This document shows positions 63,231 to 64,000 of a stretch of DNA of 64,000 bases, in pieces. Each line of letters opens with the position of its first letter. Position 1 is the first letter of the stretch. The DNA is from Sphingobacteriia bacterium (GTDB lineage Bacteria > Bacteroidota > Bacteroidia > Chitinophagales > Chitinophagaceae). Below the pieces are notes generated by a model, which was not told the origin of the DNA, did no database searches, and saw only the letters and a program-made list of their open reading frames with translations. The translations under genes were made by a program, and so were the position numbers. Where the stretch lies: positions 434,001 through 498,000 of the forward strand of contig JAFKLS010000016.1 of assembly GCA_017304675.1 (NCBI GenBank). Direction: 5' to 3'.

Positions 63231-64000
63231 TTAATGAAACAGATGGGTTACCTGCTCTTGCAAACGTTTGAAATAATTTGCAGCGAATTGCAACCTGCTG
63301 CCATACCAACTGAACATTTCGCCATTTACCAGCATAAACTTTGTATGTGGTATTTGTAAAGATAGTTCGGCAATATGTTTTTCTGTGAAGGGATACGGCT
63401 CTGATGACAATAATACCAATTGCGGCTTTTTATCCTGTATCTGCTGAATAGTGATAGGAGGGTACCTCACTTCACCGGCAAAAACATTTCTGAAATGGCA
63501 CAACTCCAGCATATTATTAATGAATGTATCGCCTCCAACAGTCATATATGGTTCACGCCAAATGAGATATGCAATTGTAAACGGGTTAAAAACAGAAACA
63601 GCAAGTTGGGAGAATGCTCTTTCAATATCCTTTTTAATGGTGTAAGCTTCCCCTATTTTATTTGTTAAGGCACCAATGCATTCAATCATATGCAATGCAC
63701 TGGTTAGATTATGTACATCGCTGATCCAAACAGGATAATCTTTTTCAATCAATTCAATCTGTTCTTTTACATTCTCTTCTTTGTTGGCAAGAACCAGGTC
63801 AGGCTTTAAAGAATGAATGATATCTATATTAATGTTTTTTGTTCCGCCAACTCGCTGTTTGGTTGCAAACCATTTTTGCGGGTGAACACAAAACTTGGTG
63901 ATGCCAACTACTCTTTCGTTCAGCCCGAGATCAAACAATAATTCTGTTTGAGAAGGTACTAATGAAACAATTCTTTCGGGAAAAGAGTCTATTTCAATGT
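63231..64000 (-). CDS. Helical-backbone metal/cobalamin-binding protein (N-terminus cut by window edge)
   Basis: The frame is open to the right edge, so the N-terminus is missing. About 256 codons are visible (63231-64000). It has the BtuF/FhuD-type pattern PERIVSLVPSQTELLFDLGL, VVGITKFCVHPQKW, GGTKNINIDIIHSLKPDLVLANKEE and a long linking helix. No signal is visible. A periplasmic substrate-binding protein for cobalamin, siderophore or heme import is likely; the ligand is unknown. The apparent internal TTG start at 63938 is not real. Confidence 0.85.
   Translation of the reverse strand, partial: IEIDSFPERIVSLVPSQTELLFDLGLNERVVGITKFCVHPQKWFATKQRVGGTKNINIDIIHSLKPDLVLANKEENVKEQIELIEKDYPVWISDVHNLTSALHMIECIGALTNKIGEAYTIKKDIERAFSQLAVSVFNPFTIAYLIWREPYMTVGGDTFINNMLELCHFRNVFAGEVRYPPITIQQIQDKKPQLVLLSSEPYPFTEKHIAELSLQIPHTKFMLVNGEMFSWYGSRLQFAANYFKRLQEQVTHLFH

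Noticed and set aside
63231..63938. Complete 235-residue binding protein with TTG start
   Set aside because: The frame continues to the window edge with a conserved PERIVSLVPSQTELL sequence, so the gene is truncated by the window.

Overview
The window is a stretch of ordinary chromosome from a member of the Bacteroidota, most likely family Chitinophagaceae. The evidence is a SusC/SusD-type outer-membrane pair, families typical of the phylum (DUF4294, NamZ/DUF1343, DUF1599, a MG2-plus-plug protein, a CcmE with Cys in place of His), AT-rich DNA with almost no Shine-Dalgarno sequences, and several TAnnTTTG -7 boxes. I see no prophage, insertion sequence, CRISPR array or rRNA operon. One tRNA-Val is present.

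Layout. 1-2.7 kb: a truncated EamA permease, a radical SAM protein and a membrane protein. 2.8-6.5 kb: ccmE, ccmF and a DUF4294 protein. 6.5-8.4 kb: the N-degron pair clpS-aat, tRNA-Val and two small genes. 8.6-11.9 kb: NamZ-like muramidase with a YCF48-like protein, a secreted polyampholyte and a cysteine-cluster protein. 12-17.8 kb: topoisomerase IV (parE, parC) with a nonsense-interrupted four-helix-bundle gene and a DUF1835 gene between the two subunits. 17.8-22.2 kb: SDR, thiolase, mtaB and two small exported proteins. 22.3-28.1 kb: grpE-dnaJ, an RlmI-like methyltransferase, folP, a DUF1599 protein with an internal duplication and a DoxX-thioredoxin-like fusion. 28.1-34.8 kb: receptor-like binding protein, guaA, acyl-CoA reductase, ferredoxin, ddl, PASTA protein and rhodanese. 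34.9-36.3 kb: the most accessory-looking patch, with DUF2200, an HNH endonuclease, a perfect 16-bp palindrome and a REP-like hairpin. 36.3-44.7 kb: NTF2-like lipoprotein, FadN-type beta-oxidation enzyme, GMC dehydrogenase with its subunit 3, dnaG and a DeoR regulator. 44.7-54.2 kb: susC, susD, a DUF4397 lipoprotein, the MG2-plug protein and DUF4197. 54.2-64 kb: tail-anchored J-protein, smc, small proteins, smpB, accD, both classes of fructose-bisphosphate aldolase, and a truncated metal or cobalamin binding protein.

Functional groups: protein quality control (clpS/aat, grpE/dnaJ, smpB), chromosome maintenance (parE/parC, smc, dnaG), cytochrome c maturation (ccmE/F), fatty-acid metabolism (FadN, thiolase, accD, acyl-CoA reductase), glycolysis (two aldolases) and envelope nutrient uptake (SusCD).

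The least expected structure is not a gene. At about ten places the DNA between or at the ends of genes is built of degenerate words repeated every 7 bp. The word differs from place to place, several arrays are paired as inverted arms, and they run into stop and start codons and sometimes encode the last residues of a protein. One inverted pair brackets the four-helix-bundle gene. This is the main candidate for something undescribed. Other points are predicted leaderless promoters on four genes, a three-hairpin intergenic segment before ddl and a 15-bp inverted repeat between accD and smpB. All assignments come from reading the sequence; no database search was run.
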